A DNA stretch of 64,000 bases from Thelonectria olida. Taxonomy: Eukaryota > Ascomycota > Sordariomycetes > Hypocreales > Nectriaceae. Shown piece after piece: positions 45,814 to 56,013 of this stretch (position 1 is the stretch's first letter; every line of letters starts with the position of its first letter). Location: assembly GCA_020736575.1 (NCBI GenBank), contig JAGPYM010000012.1, positions 248,001 to 312,000 of the forward strand, read 5' to 3'. The notes under the pieces are model-generated. The model did no database searches. It saw only the letters and a program-made list of their open reading frames with translations, and was not told where the DNA came from. The position numbers and the translations under genes were made by a program.

Positions 45814-46735
45814 ATCATGAGAACAGTTGAAGTTTTGGGTTTCGTTCGGGAAGTTACAAAACTCTATGATCTAAACCTTAGATGAATACTGACAAGGAAG
45901 AGGGGCGTAAAGGTATGCAGAAGCTTCTGATTCCCAGCTATTTTGGGGGGTTAAGGGCCGTAGTTATAGCAGAACATTAGAGACAGCTAACATGTCAAGC
46001 AGGTCATCTAGCTATAGATAGAATCTAAGCTAAATGAATCGTCTTGAAGCGCTTGGGAATCAGTGATCTCGTCGCGGCGGCATCTCCGGAGAGGAGCGGG
46101 GCAGCAGAACACTCACGATGCCGTCCGCCGGTCGCGATGTACATTTTCAAGCGCGCGGAAGATTGACGATGACGATCGGCACGGCTGTCGAGCAGCGCAC
46201 CCGTTCATTAAACCCGTGTCGACCCTCGACGAGGGAACCGGAAGTCGCAGACCAGATCTTGAATTCGATGAGGCGTTCCTCGTCCCAATTGTCCGACCTG
46301 GGTACGGTCATGCATGCTTGCAGACCAAACTGGCAGCCGCCGCCGCCGCCTAAAGCCCTTCGTGTCGATGCGGATGTCAGAGCAGGGGGTGGACTTGAAG
46401 TATTCAGAGCGCGATTGTCCGAATTCGGCGCTGGAATAAACCAACCAACCAACCAATCGAGAAAACAGGCCTATTTCCATTAAGTATATAATGAACCAAC
46501 AATCCCCAGTTTCGACCACACAATATCAACTGAACATTCCATTCTATCCTTAGTTGAGTCGCTATGCAATACAACTACGATACCCTCATTCTCTCGCCAT
46601 GGCCTCATTAACGATCCTCTTCGTTCCCAGTGTCTGGCACAGTCCCGACTGCTTCAACCCGGACATTGAAGGCCTTAAAAAAAAAAAAAAAAAAAAAAAA
46701 AGCTAACTTACAACACCGACAAATGAACTATTCCA
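45814..46735. repeat. Intergenic with A25 tract (46677-46701)
   Basis: About 0.9 kb with no recognised gene. An uninterrupted run of 25 A lies on the plus strand at 46677-46701. AGCTAAC occurs right after the run and again near 45986, a possible but weak target-site duplication around a ~690-bp insert. Small frames at 46063-46519 on both strands lack domains. Confidence 0.4.
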
Positions 46736-48526
46736 TTAGTCTGAGACAACCCCATACCAAATCAGACCCATGACAGCTCCAATAACAATTGCAACAGGCG
46801 GGCTCACTCGAAACCAATATCCACCCACATAACTTGTGGCCGTCACGACGACCCACCAAGGCTCAACTGCTAAGCTGGTGCCTTGCTGAAAGCCTTCGTC
46901 AATATAGCCAATCTGCCAAAGACGATATACCGCAGTATAAATAAGACCTACAGCAGCTGCATTTACGCCTCTCAAGGCTGACTTTACCCATCTCCACCCT
47001 CGCACTGCATTCCAGACACCTATCGTTCCGTGTACCGTCGTTAACCCGGGGACGAAAATGCCTAGAAACCCAAGTACAGCGCCAGCAGCGGAATTATATC
47101 CGCTATTAATCGCTGTCAGACTGCCAAGATAAACCGCAAAGTTGAAGTTAGGTCCTGGGAAGGCCTGAATGAGTGCGAGCCCGATGAGAAAATCGCGAGG
47201 GCTGACCCAATTCTCAGCAACGATGTACTCCCGAAGCAGCGGAATTACAACGGGACCACCACCAAAAATGATAGTACCAGCAAGGTACATATTGGCGAAG
47301 AGACTGTACAGACGCGATTTGTTGGGGAGCGTGCCACGTAGAACCATGACGACGATGAAGGAGACGAGGAAGAGCAGGATAATTAAGAGTCCGAATTTCC
47401 AGCCGACATTGAGGCGACGTCCCTCGGGAACCATGCGAGGCTCGTTGTCGGCTGTTAATGCTTCGCGTTCGGTAGCTGGGAGAGTGGTATCTTCATCATT
47501 CCTGTTTGGGGGACTGGACCGGTGGTTATCTTGATCGTGGATGGACGTACTAACATCGGCATTTGATTCCTGGTGATCGTTTCTTGTAGCGGCTTCTTGT
47601 TGAATTTGCATCTCGACAGCCTCTTCTACTGCTGCATCGTGGGCCCTCCTGGACTTCCTTCGGAAGCTAGCAACAATGGCTTTGATGGGGCCGTGGAGCC
47701 AGCGGAAGTCATGAACGACGGCCGTGATGCCAGCGAGAAACATCAGCAACGGGAAATACCAGAGCGCATTATACATCATGCCGGCTGTAGCACCAAGAAA
47801 AACCAGGACGCGGGTTATAGTGTCAGTAATGGCCTTCTGGGACAACTGCACGGCCGCAAGGATGATAATGCCGACAGTAGCAGCATTGAGACCGGACAGG
47901 AGAGCATATACAGCTCGAGGAAGTGATTCACCAATGTCAGACACTCCGATGGACAGCCCATACATCCCGAAAGCTCCAGGGAGACTTAACGGAGGACTTT
48001 GTCAGCTTCTTAGTGCTAGGTGAGTGGAGTAAACATACCTCCAGACTAGAAAGCCGAGCACCGCAGGAAGAAAGCCATCATGAAGTAGGTTGATGCAATA
48101 ATGCATCTTGGTACTACCTGGGCCTGAGAAGGCCTGGCAGACGCTGAATATCTCCTGGTACTGCAGAATTATTAGCACCAGAGCGCCTCATGATCCTCGA
48201 GGTCTCTCAAGAAACTATTCTTACCACTTGCTCGTCAATCCATGAGAGCTTGGTGACAAACTTGTCGTGGAACTACCGAAAATACCGTCAGTCAATCTTC
48301 GCGTTCCCAATGCCGTATGTTTGGCTCGTTTTAGGGCTGAAGCGGCCTGGCTCTTGAAGACAGGACTCCGGAATCGAGTGGAGCGTCTGGGGTCACTCAC
48401 GATCTTGAAGTGGACAGGCGGTCCTCCAAAGGAGGTGAAGCCCAGATACCAATTCTCGCGAATGGTATTCCAGAACCGTCCACTCAGTTTGGCGGAATCA
48501 CATCTTGCCCACCATTTGGTCGCCAT
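46736..48526 (-). CDS. CHR-family (chromate-type) ion transporter
   Basis: Four exons: 48526-48401, 48272-48225, 48160-48039 and 47984-46736 (514 aa). Two homologous CHR halves are visible. The first has LGFTSFGGPPVHFKI, WIDEQVYQEIFSVCQAFSGP and GSTKM; the second has AGTIIFGGGPVVIPLLREYI, WVSPRDFLIGLALIQAFPGP and NFAVYLG. About ten hydrophobic segments surround a polar, Asp/Glu-rich cytosolic linker (near ATRNDHQESNADVS). Bacterial ChrA pumps chromate out and Neurospora CHR-1 imports it, so the direction cannot be told from sequence. Sulfate or another oxyanion is a possible natural substrate. Intron 1 is 128 nt, the rest 54-64 nt. Confidence 0.92.
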
Positions 48527-49417
48527 TGTCTCTTAAAGTGAGATGTTGCGTTGGGTTATTTTTCTATTCTTGATTACTGGTTACGAACTGCAGTCCGGCA
48601 CGAAGAACAACAGTATGCTTCCTTGCTTGTAGGCTCCAATCTCGTGACGCTCTGAAGGGATGCAGGGAAGCTGATGAAAATGAAGCTGGGTGTGGTGTTA
48701 AAGACGTAAGCGGATGGATGGCCGTATTTGTAGTCGTAACGATGATTCTTCTCGTGGCCTTTTGGAAATTAATCGTTTTGTGGCTTGCCGCGTCAGCTAA
48801 TGCGAAGCGTTTGCTGTAGCACGTGGGATGGCGCAAGACTCGATGGTTTAAATACATACCTTAACTGGTGACCGAGATCAAATTCAAAGTGACGTCAATT
48901 GACCAATTTGCAAAGCCCGCTGGCTGCCGATTGCTGTGGCGCGGTGTGGCTCAAAATCAGTGGCGCGACGATCGCGGTGAAGTTCAAGTGGTGCAGGCAG
49001 CTCGCACGGACCATTTGGTGGCCCGAGCTCAGCAAGGTGGTCGCGGAAGAGGGCGCGGAAACAGGAGACCGGTCCCCTACGGGGTCCGCCCGATGCCTTT
49101 CGGAACGAGCCTGAGAAGCAAGGCGCTCGCTTTTGAAAGAAGCGTCTGCGTATGACCAGTTTTACGCCTTTTGGCGTTTGAGACGCTGCGCACAGGCGCT
49201 AGCTTACAGCTCAGACCCCAGTTTAACACCGTTTCGTGACCTCATCTCTTTACTTTTAAGCGTTACAGGTGACGCAAACCGGTTGCGGTTTGCCCAAAGA
49301 GCCTTGACGAACAGTTAGATTTGGCCATTTTCAGAGCAAATTCAATCACTCACATTTACCAAAGTTTACTAGAATTCCACGGACGGGAAGTTGTCTGCCT
49401 CTCTCGATTTGTCTCTC
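48527..49417. other. Intergenic, nothing recognised
   Basis: About 0.9 kb: promoter of the CHR gene and 3' side of the phosphatase gene. Overlapping small frames at 48868-49318 have no domains. Confidence 0.35.
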
Positions 49418-50466
49418 CTAGTCCGCTTCGTATTGTGCGTTTCCCTTGGCTCGAGTACTGGAGTCGACTATCTCCGCTTTCACGAACAAGGCAATGGTAC
49501 TCCCCTCCCGAACACGAAACTCAAACAACCCAAATGTTCGGAGAATTGCCGAGATGGCATAGGAGTGAGTACTCAAGCCCACGAACGCATTTTCATCCGT
49601 ACTGAAAATCTCCTCCAAAACTTGCTGCTTTCTAGCCGCATGTTCATCCATTGTCTCCCAGCACCCCCCGGTCCACAGTCTATCTTCCTCCGAGAAAGCC
49701 GGCTCAATAAGGTAATCGGGGTAGTTTGTTTCGATCCAGCTTCGACTGCTTCTTCGATCGCAGGTGTGGTTGGTCAGGCGTTCCCGAAGTAGTTCCTTGA
49801 CAACCGGCCGGAACTTGACTCCCTGCTCTTGAAACGTCTTCGCGAATACCAGGCGTGTCGTCTCCAGACAACGGGCAAGTGGGCTAGTATATAGGCTTCC
49901 GGGAAGAGGCATCTTTTCATCCGTAACCGTATCCAACCAGATCTTACCGAGTTCCTCGGCTTGCTCTATGCCATCCTTGTCAAGTTTTGCATCGGCCCAA
50001 ACGATTGTCCCATCTCCGTCCAACTGTGACCAGTGATTCTGCACCAAGTTAGATAGACCTGATTTTGATGTAGAGCTGGCGAAAGACTCACATTCCATTC
50101 CTCCCTGCCGACTTTGGACTCAAATGAGTTATGATAACCTAATCCGTGCCTAGTAATGAACAGAACTTTATATTTTGTCGAGCCCGAGCCATCACCGTTT
50201 AGGTGCTCGACATAATCGGTGAGGCGTTCCCAATTTGTTTTGCCGTGCCTCAACGCGGCAGCATCGGGGATCGTATCGGTCTCAAATGATTTTTCAAGGA
50301 GACCAAGGCTAGGCAGAGTCGTAGCCTTTACCGTCGGGTCTTGTCGGCCCCTGTCCGCAAGGTCGACGAAGAAGCCTGGGACGGCTTGGAATTTGAAATG
50401 ACAAGCGGCGTCTCTACTTGTCATGGCGGCAGACAGTGCGGAGAAGAGTTGCCCCCGCATTTGCAT
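49418..50466 (-). CDS. Histidine phosphatase (phosphoglycerate-mutase superfamily)
   Basis: Two exons, 50466-50092 and 50038-49418 (331 aa). The catalytic RHG motif is in VLFITRHGLGYHN. Later come DAKLDKDGIEQAEELG, LYTSPLARCLETTRLVF with the second Arg, the acid-base Glu region KELLRERLTNHTCDRRS, and the second catalytic His in FVGLSTHSYAISAIL. These mark a branch-1 histidine phosphatase of the fungal phosphomutase-like (PMU1-type) group. The substrate is unknown. The start at 50466 (MQMRGQLFSALSAAM) is the first ATG; the frame is open further upstream without ATG. The N-terminus is weakly hydrophobic but not a clear signal peptide. It lies head to head with the HET gene, 205 bp apart. Confidence 0.9.
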
Positions 50467-50671
50467 CCAGGACTGAAATTCGGCGTTGCGTTCGACTTTT
50501 GTAGTCTCTTTCCACCGACCCACTTGTCGGTTTTTGTCCAATTAAAATTTCCGGCTAACCAAGATGCACCATTAATACCCAATCTTCCTGGTCCAGCCAC
50601 AATAACCTTACTTCAGACATCGCTCGATTGTGGGATGACCTGCCCTGCCATCCTCAACCCCAAGAGCACCA

Positions 50672-52570
50672 ATGCCTTGCTCCAATAAGCAACACATGCC
50701 TCCCGTCGTTGAGGAGGCGCGCTCGCAGCAGAACTTCTACAGCGCCTTAAAGGAGGGCGAAATCAGGCTCCTGAAGATACTCCCCGGGAGCGAGAGAGTC
50801 GCTTGCGAAATACGAACTTTCAAAGTCCGAGACAACCCAGACTACATTGCGCTTTCTTACACCTGGGGTCCGCCAACTCAGCCTTTCGACCAAAATGCCG
50901 ACGACGTACCGAGCCGACCGAATCCTGAGATAGATTGCAATGGATCTCATCGAATCTCTGTCAGAGAAAATCTCCATGCGTTTCTCCTGAGAACACGCAG
51001 CACCGGCTCGGGGAACTTCTTTTGGATCGATGCCATCTGTATCAACCAAGGCGACAAACAGGAGCGTTCGGCCCAGGTCAAACTCATGTCAACCATATAC
51101 CACTCCGCTGCGAGCGTGCATGCATGGCTTGGGGAAGAAGACGACCACACGCCGAGAAGTTTTGCTCTGATCCGGGCCTTGGTTCGTATCTGTGTAGACA
51201 CGGGAAGGCACGAACGAGTGGAAAGCCTCAAGCATATCACCCCTAACATGTTCGAGGCTGCCGGCCTAGAAAATAGCTCGGAAGTTTATGCAGACCGTGG
51301 CCATTGGGATTCCTTGATAAGACTCTTTCAGCGGAGTTACTTTACCCGGACATGGATCATACAAGAAATCAGTCTCGGCCAAAGAATTATTGCTATTTGC
51401 GGCAGCCACATCATCAATTGGAGAGATATCACCATAATCTCTGAGTTCCTAACCGTCACGGCATGGACACGGTGGATTTCGAAGAGATGGCCTGTTGAAG
51501 CACGGCAACCCAACCTTCAATCTAACCACGCTGTTCCAAATCTTCTGGATGCGAACAAGAGCGCAAAGCAAGCTGGGGTCAAGGATACCATGCTCTATTC
51601 TCTAATCAGATTTCGTCGCTTCCAAGCGACCGATCCTCGAGATAAAGTAGACGCGCTTCTGGGTATTGCGAAAGACTCTGTTCGAGGAAAAATCCGGTTC
51701 AATCCTACCTATGAAAAGTCTACAGAAGAGATTTACACTCAGGCCGCAATCCAAATCCTCGAGGACTCGGATGATTTGCTCTTGCTCGCCCATGCTGAAG
51801 GAGAAACCTTCCGACAACACCGTTCTCTTCCATCGTGGGTCCCCGACTGGAGTTGCGAGCGTGTCACTGGTCTTGGAGTTACTGGCTATCGAAGATACTC
51901 CGCTGCAGGAGATCTCCAGAGAAGTCTAGTGATTCACGAGCGCGCTAAGTCATTAGTCGTCAAGGGAATTCGGTTGGACGACATTGTGTTTGCAGGAGAG
52001 AACAAGCAGGACGTTCTCAGCGGGAAACCATGCCCCAAGTGGCTCATCATATGGAATGCAATGCCTAAGGTTTATCATACCGGCCAGTCTCGATTCGAGG
52101 TTCTATGGCGGACTCTGATTACAGACACCGCAGGAACGCCGCCTCAACATCCAGCTCCGGAGAGCTATGGACCGGCTTATATCTCCTGGATTACGTCAAT
52201 GCTAAATGCCGAAGCAAACACTGAAGACACCCTGGATCCAACGTTCAGAACGGCCCTCGGAGCGCTAACGGAGGCTGAAATCTCTCAACTGGTCCCATCT
52301 TCGGAACAAACCTCAAATATCCGGGACAACGATCACCTATACGGTTCAGACCCGAAGATAGACTCGGAAGAATATGAAGTAACCTTTTCCCATGCCCTTC
52401 ATCTTCGCCCTTTCCTGACTGGCTGGCGCTACCTGGGTGTTGGCTCTGAGTCTCTTCGTGAGCATGACTCAATATGGATCATTCCTGGATCTCGCGTGCC
52501 GCTTATTCTACGGGAGGTCAGCCTCGGCAAATTTCAAGTTGTGGGGGGGCGTATGTACATGGTTTCATGA
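50672..52570 (+). CDS. HET-domain (heterokaryon incompatibility) protein, C-terminus frameshifted at G7 run
   Basis: Single exon, 632 aa. The HET domain covers about residues 60-215: DNPDYIALSYTWGPP, SVRENLHAFLLRTR, NFFWIDAICINQGDKQER and SAASVHAWLGEED. FRRFQATDPRDKVDALLGIA and LPSWVPDWSC are typical of the rest. HET proteins trigger cell death after fusion of unlike hyphae. The end is abnormal: after PGSRVPLILREVS..FQVVGG the present frame stops at 52570. The usual end (YVHGFMKGEALK) is open in another frame to 52623. The switch lies at seven G (52543-52549). Either an indel error or a true length change truncates the conserved tail. Confidence 0.85.
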   Translation: MPCSNKQHMPPVVEEARSQQNFYSALKEGEIRLLKILPGSERVACEIRTFKVRDNPDYIALSYTWGPPTQPFDQNADDVPSRPNPEIDCNGSHRISVRENLHAFLLRTRSTGSGNFFWIDAICINQGDKQERSAQVKLMSTIYHSAASVHAWLGEEDDHTPRSFALIRALVRICVDTGRHERVESLKHITPNMFEAAGLENSSEVYADRGHWDSLIRLFQRSYFTRTWIIQEISLGQRIIAICGSHIINWRDITIISEFLTVTAWTRWISKRWPVEARQPNLQSNHAVPNLLDANKSAKQAGVKDTMLYSLIRFRRFQATDPRDKVDALLGIAKDSVRGKIRFNPTYEKSTEEIYTQAAIQILEDSDDLLLLAHAEGETFRQHRSLPSWVPDWSCERVTGLGVTGYRRYSAAGDLQRSLVIHERAKSLVVKGIRLDDIVFAGENKQDVLSGKPCPKWLIIWNAMPKVYHTGQSRFEVLWRTLITDTAGTPPQHPAPESYGPAYISWITSMLNAEANTEDTLDPTFRTALGALTEAEISQLVPSSEQTSNIRDNDHLYGSDPKIDSEEYEVTFSHALHLRPFLTGWRYLGVGSESLREHDSIWIIPGSRVPLILREVSLGKFQVVGGRMYMVS

Positions 52571-52623
52571 AGGGCGAGGCGTTGAAGACCAGCCCCATCT
52601 ACAGAGATATTACGATAGTATGA

Positions 52624-52959
52624 TGCATTGGGAAAGATTACGACTTTCAGACATGAGCCTTCTGGAGATCAGCTCTCAGGGGGCTCTTTACTGCTTACTT
52701 GTTGCTCGTTCCTTGAGACATATCTGTTTACTCATGGAAGACTCACAAGGCTTCACATGGCCTCGTTTTTTGCCGGCTGCGGCTGGTAGGTAGCTATGCG
52801 ATGTGATGACATTTGGTCTATAGGAGGTTTGGAAAGCGTGACGGACGCTTGAATAAACCGGTGATTCGTGCATGTAGCAGCGCCTGCCACTGGTGACCGG
52901 TATTCCCAATTCGCGACGATGGCCATTGCAAAGCCATTCTCCACCGACCTCGAGGTGAG
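52624..52959. other. Intergenic, nothing recognised
   Basis: About 340 bp between the HET gene and the MULE fragment. Overlapping frames on both strands have no domains. Confidence 0.3.
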
Positions 52960-53391
52960 CCATTCACGGATGAGGCAGAGGACAAAGAATGGGACGAATT
53001 CTATGGATTCTGCTACTCTATGGTGGCTTCACCAAATGAAGAGATATTCGAACGGCGTCTGTCCGACTTTCAGCTCAAATATGCCGAAAAGCACCTCGAG
53101 AAATTTAGATGTATTAAAACATACAGGTTCGATCCGTACAAAGAGAGAATCGTCAAAGCATGGGTGGATGAGCACTTGCACTTTGGCAACGTAGCTACTT
53201 CAAGGTAGATGGCAACTGTCTATATTAATGTAAATGGAAGATAATTTACTTTTAGAGTGGAAGGTATTTATTCACTGATCAAATCGCACCTTAAGACATC
53301 TACGTTCGACTTCTTCGATGCTTGGCAGGTCATAAAGCTCGCGGTCGCCAACCAATTGAAGGAACTGAATCATATGCAAAGCTCTCATTAG
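52960..53391 (+). mobile_element. MULE-type transposase fragment
   Basis: A reading frame from about 52960 gives EWDEFYGFCYSMVASPNEE, FERRLSDFQLKYAEKH, YRFDPYKERIVKAWVDEHLH and FGNVATSR. A 51-nt GT-AG intron (53205-53255) joins it to VEGIYSLIKSHLKTSTFDFF and DAWQVIKLAVANQLKELNH, then a stop at 53391. The order W..f...P...(w)...hFG..TTSrvE..h..lK matches the C-terminal part of MULE transposases, as in fungal Hop-like elements. The DDE core and N-terminus are absent, and terminal inverted repeats were not found. So this is a remnant and not mobile by itself. Confidence 0.65.
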
Positions 53392-54159
53392 ATTCGGACG
53401 CCTCTGGATCATGAGACGGGAGCAATACTTATAACAGGTTAGCATTCGACGCAGCACCGCAAAAGACCTTATAGAGAAGAACTGAGCATAAGACTGATAT
53501 AGAGATGGAGACTTTATAGAGTCTGAGTTAGAGAAACGAGGTGCATCTGCTCTGTCAGGTGAAGCGAAAGAAAGAACCTTTCATTCCAAAAGGCATACGA
53601 ATTTACAGCTGCGAGCTGAGCAAGGTTACCCCTACTTATTTTTATTTGTTTTAGGAATTGCAGGTAGATAGTTGAGTGTGGGAACGGTTGCATCAGGAGT
53701 CTCGACGTTAGGCGGGGCGAGTACGGAGCGGCGCAGTGTCTGTTTCGTTCCACAAAGGCATAGTGGCGCAGTAGCGTTCGATTGGAGTGGTGGCGCAGCG
53801 TCTGTGGTGAAGGGGATTTGGCGCGATCGGCGAAGCGAACGTGGCGCGAGGATCTGGCGAAGTTCAGAGGCGCGGGAGTTAGTGGTGCAGGCGTCGAGCA
53901 CGGATCGTCTAGCGGCATGAGTTTACAAAAGGAGGGCGCGGAAGAAAGAACCTTTCGGAACTTCGTTCCTCAAGGCATTAGCATTATTAAACAAGCTCTC
54001 CCTTCTCGCATCTGGCAGCGGCATACCATGCTTTCGCGTGTTCATTATTGGAGCTGACACGGGTTATACTGCTGGGGAAGGTTCCGATAACAAAAGTATT
54101 ACCGTGCGAATCACGTTCAATGTCTTGGTAGCCCGAGTACACACCGTTAGTTACAGTCG
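53392..54159. other. Intergenic, possible element debris
   Basis: Contains a G/C-rich patch with repeated GGCGCGA/GTGGCGCAG-like motifs (about 53755-53880). The word GAAAGAACCTTTC occurs twice (about 53570 and 53946), each followed within ~20 bp by AAGGCAT. The frames here (for example 53514-53918 minus) have no domains. This may be debris of a repeated element. Confidence 0.35.
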
Positions 54160-54728
54160 TGAGATTTCTTCGCCAGAGCTCGCGACGCGACTTGGTCCTT
54201 GTCGGACGCATATATCAAACGACCCAACCTTGTGTACTGGGACCCTTCAAATAGAAATCCAGAGGGCACTGCCGATCTAGTTCTACAGGAAATCGAAGTT
54301 TGCGAGGTGCTGAAGAACCACCCGCACCCCAATATTGCGCGATATCTGGGGTGTTTAGTCGAGGGCGTCAGAATACTGGTCTTTGCTTGGCCAAGTCCAC
54401 GCCGCTCTCTGAGAAGCTGGTCGATGCCAGTCCTATGGAGAGGACCAGGTACTGCGAAGGCATCGAAGCAGGAATCCGTCACCTTTATCAGCTTGGGCTC
54501 ATACACCGCGATATCAACCCTACAAACATTATAATGGATGGAGACACTCCCGTGATTATCGACTTTGACTCTTGCGTGCCTGTTGGGGAGAAGCTTGGGG
54601 AAAAGACCGCGACTCCTGACTGGCAACCTAAGGAAGGAAACTTTACAACAGCGGAAAGGAACTTTTATGGGCTCAAAAAGCTGAAGGACTTCATCTTACA
54701 CGACATTAAGCCTCCTTTTTGGCCGTAG
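54160..54728 (+). pseudogene. Protein-kinase-like relic with frameshift
   Basis: The first frame (after a TGA at about 54160) reads DAYIKRPNLVYWD, then LVLQEIEVCEVLKNHPHPN (Glu of helix C) and IARYLGC. Near 54371-54375 the coding potential moves to the next frame: TGLCLAK, then EGIEAGIRHLYQLGLIHRDI, NPTNIIMDGDTPVIIDFDSC, and an end at 54728. The HRD loop (HRDINPTNI) is kept, but the metal motif is DFD, not DFG. The glycine loop and a start codon are missing. It is related to small fungal kinase-like proteins often near HET or NLR genes. Probably inactive, unless the frameshift is an assembly error and a first exon lies upstream. Confidence 0.65.
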
Positions 54729-54877
54729 TAGAAAGAGATATAGCTAGAAATGATGCATTTGTTTACCTACCTGGGCTATCTATGTTTTCTGAACGTCACA
54801 TTGCTGACCTTCCTATGAGCCTCGAATAGCTATTTCCAGGCAGCCCACTGCTTTTAAAATACTAATACAATACTTAA

Positions 54878-55045
54878 TTATTTATAACAGGTGCAATTTT
54901 CGCCCTGGCCGCAGCCAAATCTAGTATAAGGACATTTGCAGTCCCTACAATCGGGGCCTTGGACCCGTCTCGTTGACCCATCCGGTTGTTTAATTGTCCA
55001 AAATTGACAATAGTTAACAAGCCCTTCGCTTTTGACAGCAGTCAT
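54878..55045 (-). CDS. Cysteine-rich mini-protein, copy A (55 aa)
   Basis: A single-exon frame encodes 55 aa with seven Cys, six in the second half (DCRDCKCPYTRFGCGQG, then ENCTCYK), after WTIKQPDGSTRRV. There is no signal peptide. An in-frame ATG at 55087 would extend it to 69 aa, but the start at 55045 matches the start of copy B, where ATG also precedes AV(I)K and CATTTTG is shared around the start. The family is unknown to me; metal binding or disulfides are both possible. A TATAAATA sequence on the plus strand at 55233-55240 lies upstream and has a counterpart at copy B. Confidence 0.5.
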   Translation of the reverse strand: MTAVKSEGLVNYCQFWTIKQPDGSTRRVQGPDCRDCKCPYTRFGCGQGENCTCYK

Positions 55046-55848
55046 TTTGCGAGTACCCAATGGTACGACGGAGGCTTGATTGCACATGATGGCTTGGTAA
55101 TCAAAGATAGGTGGGTGAAGATATTGAGGGTTTGAATAGATTGAAGTTTTCCTTAACTTTTTGCGAAACCTAGGGAGAGCGTATTTCTATAACGAGGAAA
55201 AGTACAACGATCTTGAGCTCAGAAGAATCTAGTATAAATACGTTTTCTTTTGAGGCTCTGGCGTGTGACTCTTAGCCAACCTCAAGTCATGCCCCGTGGT
55301 CCTTCCATTTTCGTAAGTACGCTGTGAAATACGTACAAGTATTGTAGTGACTCTTGTTGGTAAACATAGTATTTGAGGTTATGAGACTCAATTACATGAG
55401 TACCCGAGTCGAATCACTCCCGAGCTCTCCAAGTGAGAAGAGCGAGTAATCACAATTTATGTAAACTGTCAATTGGTAATAACGCCAATTATATCTAGCC
55501 ACCCAGCGTTTTTATTAATTCAGGTATTGGGGACTAAGGGGCCCTGGCTTTATGGTAGAATAACTTCCAATTATTAAAGTGCATCGCGAGGGGTGAGGTG
55601 ACATCTTGGCCGCTTCAGTGTATTTCACTTTAGCGTAATAACGCAAGTACATATCTATATCCTTAAAAGGGCTAAGAGAGTTCCTCTTTTATAAAACCAA
55701 GCTTCCTTTTTACTAGGAATAGCAAAAATGATACATTTATTCACCTATAGCTCATAGCTTAATATTACTACCGCAACTTAATATTAGGCTATAGCGACTA
55801 TTGCTAGCAACAAACAGTTTGGAAACCATTTCGGCAATAATAAATTAA
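55046..55848. other. AT-rich spacer between duplicated mini-genes
   Basis: About 800 bp, AT-rich. It includes the upstream block of copy A (TATAAATA at 55233-55240 and the following ~60 bp), similar to the block at 56132-56197 beside copy B. No gene recognised. Confidence 0.4.
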
Positions 55849-56013
55849 CTAATCGAAGAAAATGCATGGATCCTGCCCACAGCTATCTCTAGAATAACGG
55901 CACCTGCAGCTTTCGCAATCGGTGGCCTTGAGATATCTCTTTGACCCATCTGGGAGCTCGATTGTCTAAAATACGCACTGGTCGACAGGCTTCCCAATTT
56001 TAATAACAGCCAT
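55849..56013 (-). pseudogene. Cysteine-rich mini-protein, copy B, with in-frame TAG
   Basis: The frame from ATG 56013 to the stop at 55849 has 54 sense-or-stop positions and aligns with copy A over its full length: TIELPDGSKRYLKATDCESC against TIKQPDGSTRRVQGPDCRDC, then RCRYSRDSCGQD against KCPYTRFGCGQG. At residue 16, where copy A has Trp, copy B has TAG (55966-55968). The last Cys pair is also changed (PCIFFD). Many amino-acid changes elsewhere without indels except one residue suggest it was functional for some time before the nonsense change, or that the stop is read through. Confidence 0.6.

Noticed and set aside
46063..46519. Overlapping frames on both strands upstream of the A25 tract
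   Set aside because: No domain, biased composition and no splice sites.
53514..53918. 134-aa Arg/Ser-rich frame on the minus strand
   Set aside because: It lies in a repeat-like GC-rich patch with open frames on both strands; no domain.
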